64,000 nt of DNA from assembly GCF_947495675.1 (NCBI RefSeq), contig NZ_CANLZX010000009.1:83757-147756 (forward strand), given 5' to 3'. Below, in pieces: positions 25,622 through 34,674 of the stretch. Made by a program: the position numbers and the translations under genes. Below the pieces are notes generated by a model. The model made no database searches, was not told the DNA's origin, and saw nothing but the letters and a program-made list of their open reading frames with translations. This DNA comes from an uncultured Algibacter sp. (GTDB taxonomy: Bacteria; Bacteroidota; Bacteroidia; Flavobacteriales; Flavobacteriaceae). Position 1 is the stretch's first letter. Every line of letters starts with the position of its first letter.

Positions 25622-27499
25622 ATGAAAAAAACATTGTTTCCCATTTTAATATTCGTTTTATTTTCAAATCAAATTTTTACACAAAACAATAAATTGATTG
25701 ACAGTCTTCTAAGTGCTTACCAAAAACAATCATTAGATACCTTAAAAATTAAAACAGTAAATAATATTGTTAATTATTACATGTATAGATCGTCTGATAA
25801 AGCAAAGAAATATGCTTTTGAATTGCTTAATATTTCTAAAAAAATAAATAATGAAAGAGGAAAAAGCTTAGGGTTTTATCAATTGGGAGTGGTTTACAAT
25901 AATCTGGACAAACTAGATTCTGCAAAATTTTATTATAATTCAAGTTTAAAATTAGCAAAGAAGTTGGAAGACCCTATACATTTATCAAAAGCATATAGAG
26001 GTTTGGCTATTCTTGAATTCTCGCAAGGAAAACTAAACGAAGCGGATAGTATTAATAATATGGATTTACAAAATGCCATAAAATATAATGACTCTACAGG
26101 GCTAGCTTTAGCATATGACTTTAAAGGCACCATCAATCAAAACAAAGGCTATTACTCAATAGCTTTAGAGAATACTTTAAAAAGCTTGAAACTTTTCGAA
26201 AAGTTAAAAGACTCTATTCGTATTGCAGATTGTTATAATCATTTAGCAACTTTAGAAAAAAGTCTAGGGAATATAGAAAAGGCTATAAACTACAATGAAA
26301 AAGCATTAAAAATATACGAAGTATATAATGATATATATTATCAAGCAGTAATACTTAATGATTTAGGTGTTATGCATAACTTACTTAATCTTGAGGATAA
26401 GGCTTTAGTTTATTTAAATAAAAGTATAAAAAAAAGTGAGTTGGCAAAAGTTGTTTCAACTAAGGCTGCCTCTTATACAAATATTGCCGAATCTTATATA
26501 AATTTAAAAAAATATGATTTGGCAATGGAAAACTTAAATAAATCGATAAGTATTTCTAAATCTATTAATAATTTAAGACGGATTGCTTTATCAGAAAACA
26601 AATTAGCAGAAGTCTATTTATTATTAAACGCCCCCTCAAAAGCTATTAAACACGCAAATAATGCGTTAAATTACTCTAAAAAAAATAATGATATTTCTAT
26701 CAAACGTGTTGTATTTAGAAACTTAAGCAAAGCATATGAAAAACAAGGAAAAGCAAGTTTAGCACTCGATATTTTTAAGGAATATAATACATTAACTGAT
26801 TCAATAATAAATAAAGAAAAGGTTAATACTATTGAAGAGCTTCGGGCCATATTTGACTTAGAAAAAAAAGAAGCTGAAATCACTTTACAAGACCAACAAA
26901 TTAAGACCCTAAATCAAGAAGTTGAAATTAGCAATTTACGTAAAGGGCTTTATGCTGGTGGGATGTTTACCTTTTTAGCTGTTTCTGGTTTATTGTATTT
27001 TGGTTTTAAGCAACGCATCAAGAAAAACAAAATAGCACGCGAAAAACAAGAAGCTATTTACCAACAAGAAATTGAGTTTAAAAAGAAAGAACTGGCTTCT
27101 CAAACCCTACATTTAGTTCAAAAAAGCACGTTTATACAAGAATTAAAAGAAAATCTTGAAAAAATTAAGCAGTCTCCAGAATTATTTAAAGTAGAATTTA
27201 GACGCTTAGTGATGCTCCTTAAAAAAGAAAGTGCCGAAGATAAAGACTGGGAAGTCTTTAAAAGTTACTTCTCAGAAGTACATAACAATTTTGACAATAA
27301 AATAAAATCGATTGCCGAAGATATTAGCGAAAAAGAAATTAGACTTGCCTCTTTTTTGCGCATGAACCTTTCAACTAAAGAAATTGCATCGATGCTTAAC
27401 GTATTGCCAGATAGCGTGTTAAAATCGAAATACAGGCTTAAAAAGAAGCTTAAATTAGATAAGGAAACCGATTTAAATACCTTTTTAAGTGATTTGTAA
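25622..27499 (+). CDS. TPR-containing membrane regulator with C-terminal LuxR-like HTH
   Basis: I take the ATG at 25622 (625 aa), which begins a clear signal peptide (MKKTLFPILIFVLF). An upstream ATG at 25535 lies inside the repeated motif and would hide that signal. The extracytoplasmic part is a run of about ten tetratricopeptide repeats (roughly 40-420). A coiled coil and a transmembrane helix (LYAGGMFTFLAVSGLLYFGF) follow, then a cytoplasmic coiled coil and an HTH: LSTKEIASMLNVLPDSVLKS with RLKKKLKL. This layout suits a one-component sensor that binds DNA while membrane-bound. The divergent cytolysin-like gene is its most likely target; that is inference from position. Confidence 0.85.
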   Translation: MKKTLFPILIFVLFSNQIFTQNNKLIDSLLSAYQKQSLDTLKIKTVNNIVNYYMYRSSDKAKKYAFELLNISKKINNERGKSLGFYQLGVVYNNLDKLDSAKFYYNSSLKLAKKLEDPIHLSKAYRGLAILEFSQGKLNEADSINNMDLQNAIKYNDSTGLALAYDFKGTINQNKGYYSIALENTLKSLKLFEKLKDSIRIADCYNHLATLEKSLGNIEKAINYNEKALKIYEVYNDIYYQAVILNDLGVMHNLLNLEDKALVYLNKSIKKSELAKVVSTKAASYTNIAESYINLKKYDLAMENLNKSISISKSINNLRRIALSENKLAEVYLLLNAPSKAIKHANNALNYSKKNNDISIKRVVFRNLSKAYEKQGKASLALDIFKEYNTLTDSIINKEKVNTIEELRAIFDLEKKEAEITLQDQQIKTLNQEVEISNLRKGLYAGGMFTFLAVSGLLYFGFKQRIKKNKIAREKQEAIYQQEIEFKKKELASQTLHLVQKSTFIQELKENLEKIKQSPELFKVEFRRLVMLLKKESAEDKDWEVFKSYFSEVHNNFDNKIKSIAEDISEKEIRLASFLRMNLSTKEIASMLNVLPDSVLKSKYRLKKKLKLDKETDLNTFLSDL

Positions 27500-27516
27500 A
27501 GTAGTATCTTTACACT

Positions 27517-27939
27517 ATGAAAGTTGGCGTACCAAAACATAAACAAATAATTCTTTTTGATGGTGTTTGCAATCTTTGCAATAGCTCGGTATTGTATGTT
27601 ATAAAACGAGATAAGAAGCAGCTATTTATGTTTGCACCTTTACAAAGTGACGTTGGTAGACACGTTATAGAAAAATTTAAAATCAATACTTCTAAAATAG
27701 ATTCTATAATATTATACCATCCAGAAAAAGAAATTATTCATTACAAAAGTACAGCCGCTTTAAAAATAGCTTCGCAGTTACCTTTTCCAACAAAAGCATT
27801 AGCTATATTCCTAATTGTACCAAGCTTTATTCGCAATTGGGTTTACGATTTTATAGCAAGCAATCGCTATAAATGGTATGGCAAAAAAGAAACCTGTATG
27901 ATTCCTACGCCAGAGTTAAAAAGCAAGTTTTTAGATTAA
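27517..27939 (+). CDS. DCC-family thiol-disulfide oxidoreductase (DUF393)
   Basis: The 140-residue protein has the family-defining N-terminal motif LFDGVCNLCNSSVLYVIKRD, with a CxxC pair in DGVCNLC, then FAPLQSD and a Trp/Tyr-rich C-terminus (NRYKWYGKKETCMIPTPE). The family is thioredoxin-like and presumed redox-active. It follows the TPR regulator by 17 bp and may be on the same transcript, though a TATCTTTA box sits in the gap. Any connection to the cytolysin locus is untested. Confidence 0.88.
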   Translation: MKVGVPKHKQIILFDGVCNLCNSSVLYVIKRDKKQLFMFAPLQSDVGRHVIEKFKINTSKIDSIILYHPEKEIIHYKSTAALKIASQLPFPTKALAIFLIVPSFIRNWVYDFIASNRYKWYGKKETCMIPTPELKSKFLD

Positions 27940-28024
27940 TTAGTTTTGTTTCTTGTTTTATAAATTATATATATAAACAACGCAACCTTTAGTAAGTTAC
28001 CTCATCTAAAAAGAAACATAAAAC

Positions 28025-28456
28025 ATGATAAAAAAAATAGCCTACTTTATAAGCATCATCTTCATAATTTCATGTAAATCAGATGATGGTATGCCAGATT
28101 GCTCTGCCGTTTTATGTGCAGAGCCTGCTATTAGCATTAATTTAATTGATACTGATACAAACCTAAACATCATATTACAAGATAATATTTCAAAAGAAAT
28201 GGTTGTAATTAAAAACGCATCTAAAAATGAAATGCCATTTAGTATTATTGAATCCAATGGTTTTCTTTATGTTGAAAAACAAAATAGATTAGATAGTTTA
28301 GAAATTCAGATAAATTCTGAAATAGTTGCCACCATCTCATACGATACCACAGAACCAAATCCCGATGAATGTTGCGATTTTGGATCCCTTATAAATGTAG
28401 TTATAGATGGATTATCTTATACAATAGAAAATCATTTAGTTACCATTTATCTCTAA
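28025..28456 (+). CDS. Small lipoprotein of unknown function
   Basis: This 143-residue protein has a lipobox IISC (Cys17) followed by KSDDG, the acidic tail of surface lipoproteins. It carries four further cysteines, in DCSAVLC and ECCDF, possibly disulfide-bonded. The body is beta-rich. I recognise no domain. Similar small lipoproteins with CSxxxC and CCDF motifs are common in Flavobacteriaceae. Confidence 0.72.
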   Translation: MIKKIAYFISIIFIISCKSDDGMPDCSAVLCAEPAISINLIDTDTNLNIILQDNISKEMVVIKNASKNEMPFSIIESNGFLYVEKQNRLDSLEIQINSEIVATISYDTTEPNPDECCDFGSLINVVIDGLSYTIENHLVTIYL

Positions 28457-28608
28457 CCTATAGGCTACTTCTTTATTTTAAAAATAGATTTTAAAAAGGC
28501 ACTCAACCAAATGGCGAGTTAACTCATTAATAGGTAAAGCTTGCTCATTGTCTGTTTTATTTTTCTTGAATTGGTTATAGTTTTATTCGAAACTTAAAAT
28601 AACTAATC

Positions 28609-30690
28609 ATGAAACAGCTTTGTATTTTTTTTCTATGCTTCGCTTCTATAGCCTATGCAACCAATACCAATCCAACAAAATCTTCAGTTAAAGCGGTTAC
28701 CGTTTTTGTTGATGGTGCACAAATTACACGATCTGCAACTATTACACTACCAGCAGGAACTACCGAGTTTTCGTTTACCAAACTATCACCACATATTCAA
28801 GAAAATAGCATTCAAATTTCAGGATTAAATGATGCCTCTATTTTATCAATAAATTATGCTATAAATCATCTTTCTAAGCTTGATAAATCTGAAACCATTG
28901 AAAATTTAAAAAACAAAATTGAAAATCTTAATGACGCCATTCGTATTGAAGAAGATATGATGTCTGGTTACGAAGAAGAACTCAATATCATTAAAGAAAA
29001 CAGAAAACTTGGTAATGATAATCAAGTAGTAAGTCTAGATAAATTAAAACAGTTTGCAGCCTATTACAGAACCCGCATTACAGAGATTCACAAACTGATT
29101 CATAAATCGTTAAAAAACAAACGTGGGTATACCGAACAAATCAACGACATAAAAAAACAACTTCAAGAATTAAACGTTGATGAAAAAATTCAATCGGGCG
29201 AAATAAAAGCTAAATTCTATTCCAGCTCGAGCAAACAACTAAACTTGGTTATTAAATACAATGTAAACAACGCAGGTTGGTTTCCTATTTACGATTTAAA
29301 AGCCAAAGACATTAACAAACCGCTAGATTTGCATTACAAAGCACATGTTTATCAAAATACAGGTATTCGTTGGGATAATGTAAAGCTTACACTCTCTACA
29401 AACGACCCAAATACCAATAATTTAAAGCCAGAGATGCATCCTAAATACTTAAATTTTGTAAGCAGACATAGCAATTATAAATCTGAAAATGCCACCAAAC
29501 GTTACGATTATAAACCCAACCCATTTGTTAAGCAGATAAGCGGTATCATAACAGATGCTAGCGGTTTGCCGTTGCCTGGTGCTAGTGTTGTTTTAAAAGG
29601 CACAAGTATAGGTACTTCATCAGACTTCGATGGGCATTTTTCTATAGAAGCTCAAGGTGCCGAACAACTTGAAGTATCGTATTTAGGTTATGTTTCAGAA
29701 ATTATCCCAATTCATTCGAGCGTTATTAATATTAGCCTACAAGAAGATGTATCGCAACTAGATGAAGTGGTTGTGATTGGTTATGGCACGAGTGATGGTT
29801 CTAGCTATTCGGGAAGTGTATCATCTGTTTCAAGTACATCAAATATAAAAATAAGAGGTGCTGGTTCTATTAAATTTAAAGGCACGCCACTATATGTTAT
29901 AGATGGAATTACTTCTACAGAAAACGCATTTAAAAAACTAGACGAAGATAGAATAGCCAATATAGATGTTCTTAAAGATGCCTCGGCTACAGCCATTTAT
30001 GGCAGCAGAGCCTCGAATGGTGTTATTATTATAACCACAAAAAAAGGCAGTCTTACATCAAAAGGAGATGTTATAACAGAGGGTATTACCAATACTAATT
30101 TTGAAATACAAAAACTTACTACCGTAGAGAGCGATGGCAATATTACGGTTATAGATATTGATAAATACAGCGTACCTGCTAGCTTTTCATATTTTGCAGC
30201 ACCTGTTATTAACGAAAACGTATTTTTAACAGCAAAAATTGGCAATTGGCAACAGTATAATTTATTACCAGGCGAAGTAAATATATACTTTGAAGATAGC
30301 TACTCGGGTATTACAACTATTAATCCGTATGCAATAACCGATAGTTTAACCGTATCCTTAGGTGTAGACCCCAATGTAGCAATTAAAAGAAAACCTATTA
30401 ACAACTTTAAGAAAAACACCTTTATTGGCAATAATAAAGTATTGGAAAAAGGCTTTGAAATTGAACTAAAAAACAACAAACCAACTGCCATAGATATAGT
30501 AATTGTAGATAGAATTCCTATAAGCGAAAATAAAGATATTAAGGTAGATGCCATTGAAACAGGAACATCTGATTACGATGCTAAAAAAGGCATTTTAAAA
30601 TGGAAAACGAACATATTGCCTAATAAAGCAAACACTTATAAGTTCTCATACACTCTTAAATACCCACGGTATAGAAATATTAATTTGTAG
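28609..30690 (+). CDS. DUF4139/MuiA-like protein with inserted CarboxypepD_reg and SusC-type plug
   Basis: The 693-residue protein has a signal peptide, a DUF4140-like N-terminus (AVTVFVDGAQITRSATITL, about 28-125), a coiled coil (about 85-190) and the first part of DUF4139 (about 200-300). From about 309 a carboxypeptidase-regulatory-like domain intervenes (GIITDASGLPLPGASVVLKG), followed by a plug segment: VVVIGYGTSDGSSYSGSV, PLYVIDGI (about 425) and ATAIYGSRASNGVIIITTKK (about 460-479). DUF4139 resumes near 500 and runs to the end. No TonB-dependent barrel is present. The insert signature is that of SusC receptors, but detached from a transport barrel. Function unknown; probably cell-envelope. 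Confidence 0.85.
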   Translation: MKQLCIFFLCFASIAYATNTNPTKSSVKAVTVFVDGAQITRSATITLPAGTTEFSFTKLSPHIQENSIQISGLNDASILSINYAINHLSKLDKSETIENLKNKIENLNDAIRIEEDMMSGYEEELNIIKENRKLGNDNQVVSLDKLKQFAAYYRTRITEIHKLIHKSLKNKRGYTEQINDIKKQLQELNVDEKIQSGEIKAKFYSSSSKQLNLVIKYNVNNAGWFPIYDLKAKDINKPLDLHYKAHVYQNTGIRWDNVKLTLSTNDPNTNNLKPEMHPKYLNFVSRHSNYKSENATKRYDYKPNPFVKQISGIITDASGLPLPGASVVLKGTSIGTSSDFDGHFSIEAQGAEQLEVSYLGYVSEIIPIHSSVINISLQEDVSQLDEVVVIGYGTSDGSSYSGSVSSVSSTSNIKIRGAGSIKFKGTPLYVIDGITSTENAFKKLDEDRIANIDVLKDASATAIYGSRASNGVIIITTKKGSLTSKGDVITEGITNTNFEIQKLTTVESDGNITVIDIDKYSVPASFSYFAAPVINENVFLTAKIGNWQQYNLLPGEVNIYFEDSYSGITTINPYAITDSLTVSLGVDPNVAIKRKPINNFKKNTFIGNNKVLEKGFEIELKNNKPTAIDIVIVDRIPISENKDIKVDAIETGTSDYDAKKGILKWKTNILPNKANTYKFSYTLKYPRYRNINL

Positions 30691-30764
30691 ACTTTAATTT
30701 TTAGAATAGAAATAAGAAATGAAAGTTGACTTTGTGAGAAATATAAACTAAATTCGTTTAACGT

Positions 30765-30820
30765 CGGATATAAAACACATGTGCTGAACTTGTTTCAGTA
30801 TTAAAGCGATCTCATATCCG
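30765..30820. repeat. Short repeat-like palindromic element
   Basis: Outer arms cggatat (30765-30771) and atatccg (30814-30820) enclose an inner inverted repeat ctgaa/ttcag in gtgctgaacttgtttcagta. The inner gctgaacttgtttcag core is one I recall as a dispersed element in marine bacteria. It lies between the DUF4139 and DUF6090 genes. Confidence 0.5.
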
Positions 30821-30856
30821 CCTAAATTATACTTCATTATCACTAACCAATAGACA

Positions 30857-31996
30857 ATGATAAAATTCTTTAGAAAAATTAGGCGAAATTTACTCTCAGA
30901 AGGAAAAACAGGAAAATATTTTAAATATGCCATTGGTGAAATTGTACTTGTGGTAATAGGTATTGTTATTGCGCTTCAAATAAATAATTGGAATGAAAAA
31001 CGAAAGAGCGATAATATTTTAGAAAATTATTACCATCAAATAATAACGGAATTAGCTAAAGATTACAATAGAATTCACTATGATTTAAATGCCATAGAAG
31101 GAAATTACTTAACAACATACAATGAATTTGTAAAAAAATTACCAACTCAAAAAAGTCCTAAAGCAATAATATTAAGCTCTGAAAAACTTAATTACACAAC
31201 TACTGCCTATACTAAATTTAACACCAATACTATAGAAACTTTGCAAGCTACAGGTGATATAAAGTTGATACCTACAGTAATAAGGAATAAACTCATTGAA
31301 CTAAAAAATGACCAAGACAGGTCTTACAAAGCAAGTAATGATAATTATGATTATTTTTTAAAAGAAATAGGTAGAGCTACAGCCTTAGGGTACAATCCAA
31401 ATCTTTTTCCACTTAATGGTTCAAATAAGGTGCCAGAGCAACTTTATAAAGATTTAAAGATAGAAGATAATTATTCGGAAATTGCTTTGATTATAGTGTC
31501 ATCTTATTTTGCAAAAAACAAAGGAGAACTGGATACTTTTAGTAATTTAAAATCTATACAAGAAGATGCAAATAGTCTCTTTCTATTAATCAATGAAGAA
31601 TTAGGTAATCCGTATAAGGATATTGAAAGGGTTACAAGTAAATATAAAACGTTGAATAAACTTTTAAACTCAGGTAAAACATCCGATGAAATCATTGCGG
31701 TAATAAAGGAACAAGACAGAGATAACCCAGAATATAACATTTCTGAACGCTATATAAACTCTTTAGGTTATTATTATTTGAATACACTAAAGCAGCAAGA
31801 AGATGCCTTAAAAATTTTTAAACTCAATATAGAATTGTACCCAGAGTCGTGGAATCCTTATGATAGCTATGGTGAATGCTTATTACTTATGGGAGATAAA
31901 GAACGTGCAATTAAAAACTATAAGAAGTCTTTAGTATTAAACCCAGATAACGAGAACGCTATTAAAGTACTTTCAGAACTCACTAAAGAAAATTAA
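30857..31996 (+). CDS. DUF6090 membrane protein with C-terminal TPRs
   Basis: The N-terminus has the family hallmark: a short basic segment, then YAIGEIVLVVIGIVIALQIN (a transmembrane helix) and NWNEKRK. The ~240-residue extracytoplasmic part is charged and helical. The C-terminal ~80 residues form two TPR-like repeats (about 300-375; ALKIFKLNIELYPESWNPYD and a RAIKNYKKSLVLNPDNENA unit). It has 379 residues. DUF6090 proteins are typically found in several paralogues per Flavobacteriaceae genome with no known role. The TPR tail may be a domain addition. Confidence 0.85.
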   Translation: MIKFFRKIRRNLLSEGKTGKYFKYAIGEIVLVVIGIVIALQINNWNEKRKSDNILENYYHQIITELAKDYNRIHYDLNAIEGNYLTTYNEFVKKLPTQKSPKAIILSSEKLNYTTTAYTKFNTNTIETLQATGDIKLIPTVIRNKLIELKNDQDRSYKASNDNYDYFLKEIGRATALGYNPNLFPLNGSNKVPEQLYKDLKIEDNYSEIALIIVSSYFAKNKGELDTFSNLKSIQEDANSLFLLINEELGNPYKDIERVTSKYKTLNKLLNSGKTSDEIIAVIKEQDRDNPEYNISERYINSLGYYYLNTLKQQEDALKIFKLNIELYPESWNPYDSYGECLLLMGDKERAIKNYKKSLVLNPDNENAIKVLSELTKEN

Positions 31997-32079
31997 AACA
32001 TTTAGAGAATATAAAGTCTATAAAAAATTTGAATTGTCATTTTTTAAATAGATTCAAAAGATGCTATTTACCATGTTTA

Positions 32080-33240
32080 TTAGTTTTCTTTAAGCATCTT
32101 TTTTAAATGGCTATAAATCATTTGTTCCATTGGGTCGTAATCGCCATCAACAAATGCCATGAGTTTAATATCGGCAAATAAATCGGCTAAATCATTACGG
32201 TAATAATTATGGCTTTTAACGGCCTCAATAATATTTTGTATGCTTTGGTAATCGTTATCTTTTTCAAATTGTTGGTTTACCCGGTTATAAATAGCCTTAT
32301 CAACCCGACTTAAAATATAGTCTTTTTCTTTTCTAGATTCTCCCAAATCGGCATGAGACACGTACATTAAAATATAGGCAAGTAATTCCTCTTTTGTCCA
32401 TGTACTTGGCTTTTCCATATCGCTTGTAACTAAACTGCCATACTCTGTCCAAGAACCATCGTAAACCGAAATGTTTTTATACCCCGAAAGTTCTGCTCCT
32501 AAAGCCAAAACGCAAGCGGTAATTCCAGAACCACAAGAAAATATAATAGGTTCATCCTGTTCGGCAACCATATAAAAGGCCTTTGCTAAGTCTTTTTTAG
32601 ACTTTAATACCCCGTTATCTAATAAATCTGTAAAAGGTAAATTTATGGAGTTAGGTATGGTTCCCATACGCAAACCTGCTCTGGGTTCTGGCTCGATACA
32701 ATTAAACCTACCTGAAGAACGCGCATCGATAATTTTGTGGGTATTGTTTTTTGATGCCTTTTCTATATCATTAAAAAATCGCATATAGTTTGGTTGCAAG
32801 TTTGCTATAAAATTGCCACTTTCACCTTGATATTCATGCATAGACTCGGTAAGGTATCTGGCTTTTTGCCATTCTGGAAATCCGCCATTTAAAACCGCTA
32901 CATTATTATACCCAAAAGCTTTAAACAACCACCAAACACGCGCACTAGAATAAATACCTTTATCATCATAAACCACAATAGCACTATCTTGATTAATACC
33001 TAAAGCTCTGGCTTCTTTTTGAAACTGCGCTGTTGGAGGAAATGCACTAGGAAACGGATTTCTAAGATCGCTAAACTTCTTTTTAATTTCAAAAAGTCTG
33101 GCGTTAGGTATTTGTTGTGTAGTATTATCAAAAACCTTATTTATGGTGCCATCTAAAATAACAAGGTTGTTAGCATTAATATGTTCATGAAGCCATGCAA
33201 CTGAAACAATTGGCGATGTTAAAGATATATTAGAATTCAT
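32080..33240 (-). CDS. Sulfurtransferase (3-mercaptopyruvate type) with extra C-terminal domain
   Basis: The 386-residue protein has two rhodanese domains (about 12-130 and 165-280). The active loop is SCGSGITAC with Cys236, of the mercaptopyruvate-sulfurtransferase (SseA) type rather than thiosulfate type. Residues about 285-386 form an all-helical extension with SHADLGESRKEKDYILSRVD and MAFVDGDYDPMEQMIYSHLK. This resembles a TerB-like helical fold with an acidic DGDYDPME motif. Typical SseA is near 280 residues, so the extension is the distinctive part. It lies 30 bp after the SDF symporter gene on the same strand, so the two may form an operon. Confidence 0.87.
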   Translation of the reverse strand: MNSNISLTSPIVSVAWLHEHINANNLVILDGTINKVFDNTTQQIPNARLFEIKKKFSDLRNPFPSAFPPTAQFQKEARALGINQDSAIVVYDDKGIYSSARVWWLFKAFGYNNVAVLNGGFPEWQKARYLTESMHEYQGESGNFIANLQPNYMRFFNDIEKASKNNTHKIIDARSSGRFNCIEPEPRAGLRMGTIPNSINLPFTDLLDNGVLKSKKDLAKAFYMVAEQDEPIIFSCGSGITACVLALGAELSGYKNISVYDGSWTEYGSLVTSDMEKPSTWTKEELLAYILMYVSHADLGESRKEKDYILSRVDKAIYNRVNQQFEKDNDYQSIQNIIEAVKSHNYYRNDLADLFADIKLMAFVDGDYDPMEQMIYSHLKKMLKEN

Positions 33241-33270
33241 TTGAATATTGTTTTAAAAATATAAATGGTA

Positions 33271-34596
33271 TTATTTTACAGCTTCATAATTATCGTCCCA
33301 TTCTTTAGGTTTTGGGTCGTGTAATTTATCTAAAGACTTAGCAACAATCATAGAGACCGTTGCATCTCCAGTTACGTTTACTACCGTTCTGCACATATCA
33401 AGTGGTCTATCGACTGCAAAAATAAGCGCTAGCCCTATAGGTAATAATTCTGCCGGAAAACCAATAGACTCTAAAACAATAACAAGCATAACCATTCCAG
33501 CACTTGGTACAGCAGCGCTTCCTATAGATGCCAATAAAGCGGTAAGCACAATTACTAATTGATTGGTAAATGTTAAACCTTCTGGCCAAATAACTTGCAT
33601 AATAAATACCGCGGCAATGCCTTGATATAAACTGGTACCATCCATATTTACCGTTGCACCAACAGGTAATACAAAACCAGCAACTTCTTTATCGACTCCC
33701 AAATGCTCTTCTACACGCTCCATAGTTACCGGAAGTGTTGCCGCGCTACTACTTGTTGAGAATGCTAACAATTGCGCAGGGCTTATTTGTTGTAAAAACC
33801 ACATAGGTGATTTTTTTGTGTACACACTTACTAATATTAAGTAGAAGCCAATCATTAATATGAGTCCGCCAATTACACAGAATGCATAATAAAGCAGTTT
33901 TATTAAAATCTCAACATCATCAAAAGCAATAATAACGTTAGCCAATAATGCAAATACCGCGTATGGAGCGAAAAGCATTATTAAATCTACCATTTTCATA
34001 ACCACTTCATTTAAGGAATCGAAAAAATCTATTAATGGTTTTGCTTTTTTATCGCCAATAAGTAGTAAACATATGCCAACAAAAATGGCGAAAAATATAA
34101 CTTGAAGCATAGACGCTTCGGCAAACGATTTAAAAATATTACTTGGAAAAATATCGACTAAGGCTTGTAATGGTCCTGCTTCTTTTTGAGCCGATGCTTT
34201 CATTAACTTATCGGTTACGCCAGCATCATTTTCATATTTAAGCTTAATTTTTTCGATGGTTTCTTGTGGCATACCATTTCCTGGTTTTACCACATTTACT
34301 ATACTTAAACCAATAACAATAGCGACTAAAGTTGTAGCCACATAAATACCTATGGTACGCAAACCCATAGATTTTATTTTAGAAATATCTTTTAAATCTG
34401 AAATACCTTTTATTAACGATGCTAGAATTAAAGGCACAGCAATTAACTTAAGAAGATTTATAAATATGGTGCCAAAGGGCGCTATCCAATCGGCTACAAA
34501 GCCTTTTCCGCCATCAACAGAATTCATTATAAAACCAAAAATGATTCCTAGAACCATGCCTATAATAATCTTCCAATGTAATGCTAGTTTTTTCAT
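33271..34596 (-). CDS. Dicarboxylate/amino acid:cation symporter (SDF family)
   Basis: The 441-residue protein is a multi-pass membrane transporter of the GltP/DctA family. It has the Ser-rich re-entrant loop FSTSSSAATLPVTMERVEEH, the NMDGTSLYQGIAAVFI motif (substrate and sodium site), GIMVLVI-like second loop (SAGMVMLVIVLESIGFPAE) and VDRPLDMCRTVVNVTGD near the C-terminus. Transport of glutamate, aspartate or C4-dicarboxylates with cations is expected. It is transcribed with the rhodanese gene downstream and sits 78 bp after the decarboxylase start side. Confidence 0.94.
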   Translation of the reverse strand: MKKLALHWKIIIGMVLGIIFGFIMNSVDGGKGFVADWIAPFGTIFINLLKLIAVPLILASLIKGISDLKDISKIKSMGLRTIGIYVATTLVAIVIGLSIVNVVKPGNGMPQETIEKIKLKYENDAGVTDKLMKASAQKEAGPLQALVDIFPSNIFKSFAEASMLQVIFFAIFVGICLLLIGDKKAKPLIDFFDSLNEVVMKMVDLIMLFAPYAVFALLANVIIAFDDVEILIKLLYYAFCVIGGLILMIGFYLILVSVYTKKSPMWFLQQISPAQLLAFSTSSSAATLPVTMERVEEHLGVDKEVAGFVLPVGATVNMDGTSLYQGIAAVFIMQVIWPEGLTFTNQLVIVLTALLASIGSAAVPSAGMVMLVIVLESIGFPAELLPIGLALIFAVDRPLDMCRTVVNVTGDATVSMIVAKSLDKLHDPKPKEWDDNYEAVK

Positions 34597-34674
34597 TTGC
34601 TATTAAATATCGTTAGTCGAGAACAAGATAAGTATTTTTGATTTGTCTATGTAGTGTTATTAAATTGACTTTGT

